Of a stretch of DNA of 40,838 bases, positions 39,507 through 40,838 are shown piece by piece (the stretch's first letter is position 1; each line of letters starts with the position of its first letter). The notes under the pieces are model-generated. The model was not told the origin of the DNA. It did not search any database and was given only the letters and a program-made list of their open reading frames with translations. Source of the DNA: an uncultured Phycisphaerales bacterium (GTDB lineage: Bacteria > Planctomycetota > Phycisphaerae > WQYP01); NCBI GenBank assembly GCA_903868035.1, contig CAIPTQ010000255.1:1-40838 (forward strand), read 5' to 3'. The translations under genes and the position numbers were made by a program.

Positions 39507-40553
39507 ATGCTCTCCTTCCGCGCCACCCGTCTCGCCCCCAGCCCCACCGGTGCCCTCCACCTCGGCCACGCCCGCACCTTCCTCATCACCTGGTGGCTCG
39601 CCCGCCAGGCCGGCGCAAAAATCTACATGCGCATGGAAGACCTCGACGCCGGCCGCGCCAAGCCCCAATCCGTCCAGCAGGCCTACGACGATCTCCACTG
39701 GCTGGGCCTCGACTGGGACGCCTATGAGGACACGCGAAACGCACACCCTGAAACGCGCAACGAAGTGGTGCAATCCCAGCGCCTCCCGCTCTACGCCGCC
39801 GCACTCGAATCCCTCTGGCACACCCGCGCCATCTACCCCTGCACCTGTACCCGCGCCGACATCGCCGCCAGCGTCGCCGCCTCCGCCAGCGCCCCCCACG
39901 AAGGCGAGTCCCAACCCCGCTACCCGGGCACCTGCCGTGATAAACTCGAATCTCGAAACCTGAAACTCGAAACTCCCCACTGCTTCCGCCTGCGCGTCCA
40001 CCCCGGCCCCGTCGCCTTCACCGACCTCATCGCCGGCCCCCAATCCCTGGACGTCTCCGCCGAAACCGGCGACTTCCCCATCACCCGTTTCACCCCGCCG
40101 CCATCCACGGCAATCGAAAATCAAAAATCGAAAATCGAAAATCCCCCTCCTCCCGCCTACCAGCTCGCCTGCGTCGTCGATGACCACGCCATGGCCATCG
40201 ACCTGGTCATCCGCGGCGACGACCTCCTCCCCAGCACCCCGCGCCAACTCCTCCTCTACCACGCCCTCGGCTACGCCCCCCCGCGCTTCGCCCACGTCCC
40301 CCTCGTCATCGGCCTCGACGGCAAACGCCTCGCCAAACGCCACGGCGAGTCCCGCATCGCCCAGTTCCGCGCCGCCGGCATCCCCCCCGAACGCATCGTC
40401 GGCTGGGCCGCCTGGCGCTCCGGCCAACTCGCCACCCCCCGCGAAATCTCCGCCCGCGACCTCCTCCCCAAATTCGACCTCGCCCAACTGCCGCGCGAGC
40501 GCGTTATTCTGAACGATGATGACCTCACCATCCTCACCCCCCCTAAACCCTAA
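39507..40553 (+). CDS. gluQ: Glutamyl-Q tRNA(Asp) synthetase with repeat insertions
   Basis: A 348-residue truncated glutamyl-tRNA synthetase homologue that charges queuosine of tRNA(Asp). The HIGH-type motif lies in APSPTGALHLGHARTF, zinc ligands in YPCTCTRADI and YPGTCRD, and the KMSKS-like loop in KRLAKRHGES. It lacks the anticodon-binding domain. Three simple-sequence stretches interrupt it in frame: DTRNAHPETRNEV (39735-39770), KLESRNLKLETPH (39942-39980), and STAIENQKSKIENPPPP (40105-40155). They are not part of the family. No ribosome site precedes the ATG. The stop codon is formed within a CCCTAAA-type repeat. Confidence 0.85.
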   Translation: MLSFRATRLAPSPTGALHLGHARTFLITWWLARQAGAKIYMRMEDLDAGRAKPQSVQQAYDDLHWLGLDWDAYEDTRNAHPETRNEVVQSQRLPLYAAALESLWHTRAIYPCTCTRADIAASVAASASAPHEGESQPRYPGTCRDKLESRNLKLETPHCFRLRVHPGPVAFTDLIAGPQSLDVSAETGDFPITRFTPPPSTAIENQKSKIENPPPPAYQLACVVDDHAMAIDLVIRGDDLLPSTPRQLLLYHALGYAPPRFAHVPLVIGLDGKRLAKRHGESRIAQFRAAGIPPERIVGWAAWRSGQLATPREISARDLLPKFDLAQLPRERVILNDDDLTILTPPKP

Positions 40554-40590
40554 ACCCTGTACCCTGTACCCTCAAACCCCTACACCCTCG
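40541..40590 (+). repeat. Telomere-like CCCTAAA/CCCTGTA repeat
   Basis: CCCTAAACCCTAAACCCTG, then CCCTGTACCCTC and related words follow at the end of gluQRS and provide its last codons and stop. The unit length is seven. The likeness to plant telomere repeats is coincidental in origin. Confidence 0.75.
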
Positions 40591-40648
40591 ACCCCCACCC
40601 AGACGATAGAGTACAATACCAAGCGTATTATCCCTCACCGAGGTGCCC

Positions 40649-40838
40649 ATGGGCCTGGTTGAACGAGTACAACGCTGGATTCGCGGCGGCGAGCCGACCA
40701 TGGTGGACTACGAGTCCTACCAGCAGCTTGGCGTCGCCGGTCAGCCACAGGAACCCCCGTCCGAAAATCCCGAAACCACCATCCTCGGCAAAGTCGGCCC
40801 CGCCAGCCTCGCCCCCCCCCCCCCCCCCCCCCCCCCCC
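40649..40838 (+). CDS. 5' end of an unidentified gene (truncated)
   Basis: Starts MGLVERVQRWIRGGEPTMVD with GAGGTG four to five bases upstream, and a TACAAT -10 at 40612-40617. About 55 residues precede a poly-C stretch that would encode only proline. No domain is recognised in the visible part, which is mostly polar with several Pro. The frame is open to the end of the window. The final part cannot be trusted. Confidence 0.5.
   Translation, partial: MGLVERVQRWIRGGEPTMVDYESYQQLGVAGQPQEPPSENPETTILGKVGPASLAPPPPPPPP
40812..40838. repeat. Poly-C run at the window edge
   Basis: Twenty-seven C residues without interruption end the window. Such a run is not seen elsewhere here and resembles a sequencing or assembly artefact (poly-G reads) at a contig end. 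Confidence 0.8.

Noticed and set aside
40544..40575. True telomere or linear chromosome end
   Set aside because: The repeats are short, imperfect and followed by an ordinary promoter and gene start.

Overview
The window is GC-rich bacterial DNA that reads like a planctomycete, probably from the class Phycisphaerae. This is an inference from gene content and style: a secreted rhamnogalacturonan lyase-like protein, ThuA, rhamnose mutarotase, a BamB-like PQQ propeller, an ECF sigma operon, toxin-antitoxin pairs, and short dispersed repeats of a kind I associate with planctomycete genomes. No 16S rRNA, tRNA or CRISPR was seen. The poly-C run at the right edge suggests the window ends at a contig end.

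Layout. 1-6.6 kb: a partial ribbon-helix-helix gene, an iron-sulfur protein, a PIN toxin pair lying beside a decayed copy of an amidohydrolase tail, the intact amidohydrolase, and a large PcRGLX/YetA-like secreted enzyme. 6.6-9.7 kb: a CPBP protease followed by a small RHH protein, a RibBA that lacks key metal ligands, and an orphan HicB. 9.7-14.1 kb: a secreted STN-like protein, a sigma factor/membrane protein operon, and vapBC. 14.1-22 kb: xerD, rhaM, a truncated oxidoreductase remnant, a PQQ propeller, a DRE-TIM aldolase, a ferredoxin-FNR-PepSY fusion facing an ApbE-DUF2271 fusion, and a small membrane protein. 22-30 kb: a HAD phosphatase, a LolA-like protein, a PP2C-kinase fusion, an amino acid permease with a large insert, ThuA, and a FixJ-like regulator. 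30-32.8 kb: a structured leader, rplM-rpsI, a small basic protein and argC. 32.9-36.5 kb: two overlapping CNNM/CorC genes, a RelE-type module beside a partial copy of the preceding gene's end, and an orphan antitoxin-like gene. 36.5-39.3 kb: nikR, a nikMN fusion and an OprB-like porin, which look like one nickel uptake operon. 39.5-40.8 kb: gluQRS carrying in-frame low-complexity repeats, then a truncated gene.

The points most worth following are: (1) two unrelated toxin-antitoxin cassettes, each lying between the intact 3' end of a neighbouring gene and a diverged partial copy of that same 3' end; (2) a three-hairpin leader upstream of rplM with a possible alternative fold; (3) a RibBA homologue missing the GTP cyclohydrolase II zinc cysteines and a RibB histidine; (4) repeats that have entered reading frames (gluQRS, the HAD gene); (5) promoters of several antitoxin or toxin genes placed so close to the start codon that the mRNAs would be leaderless.
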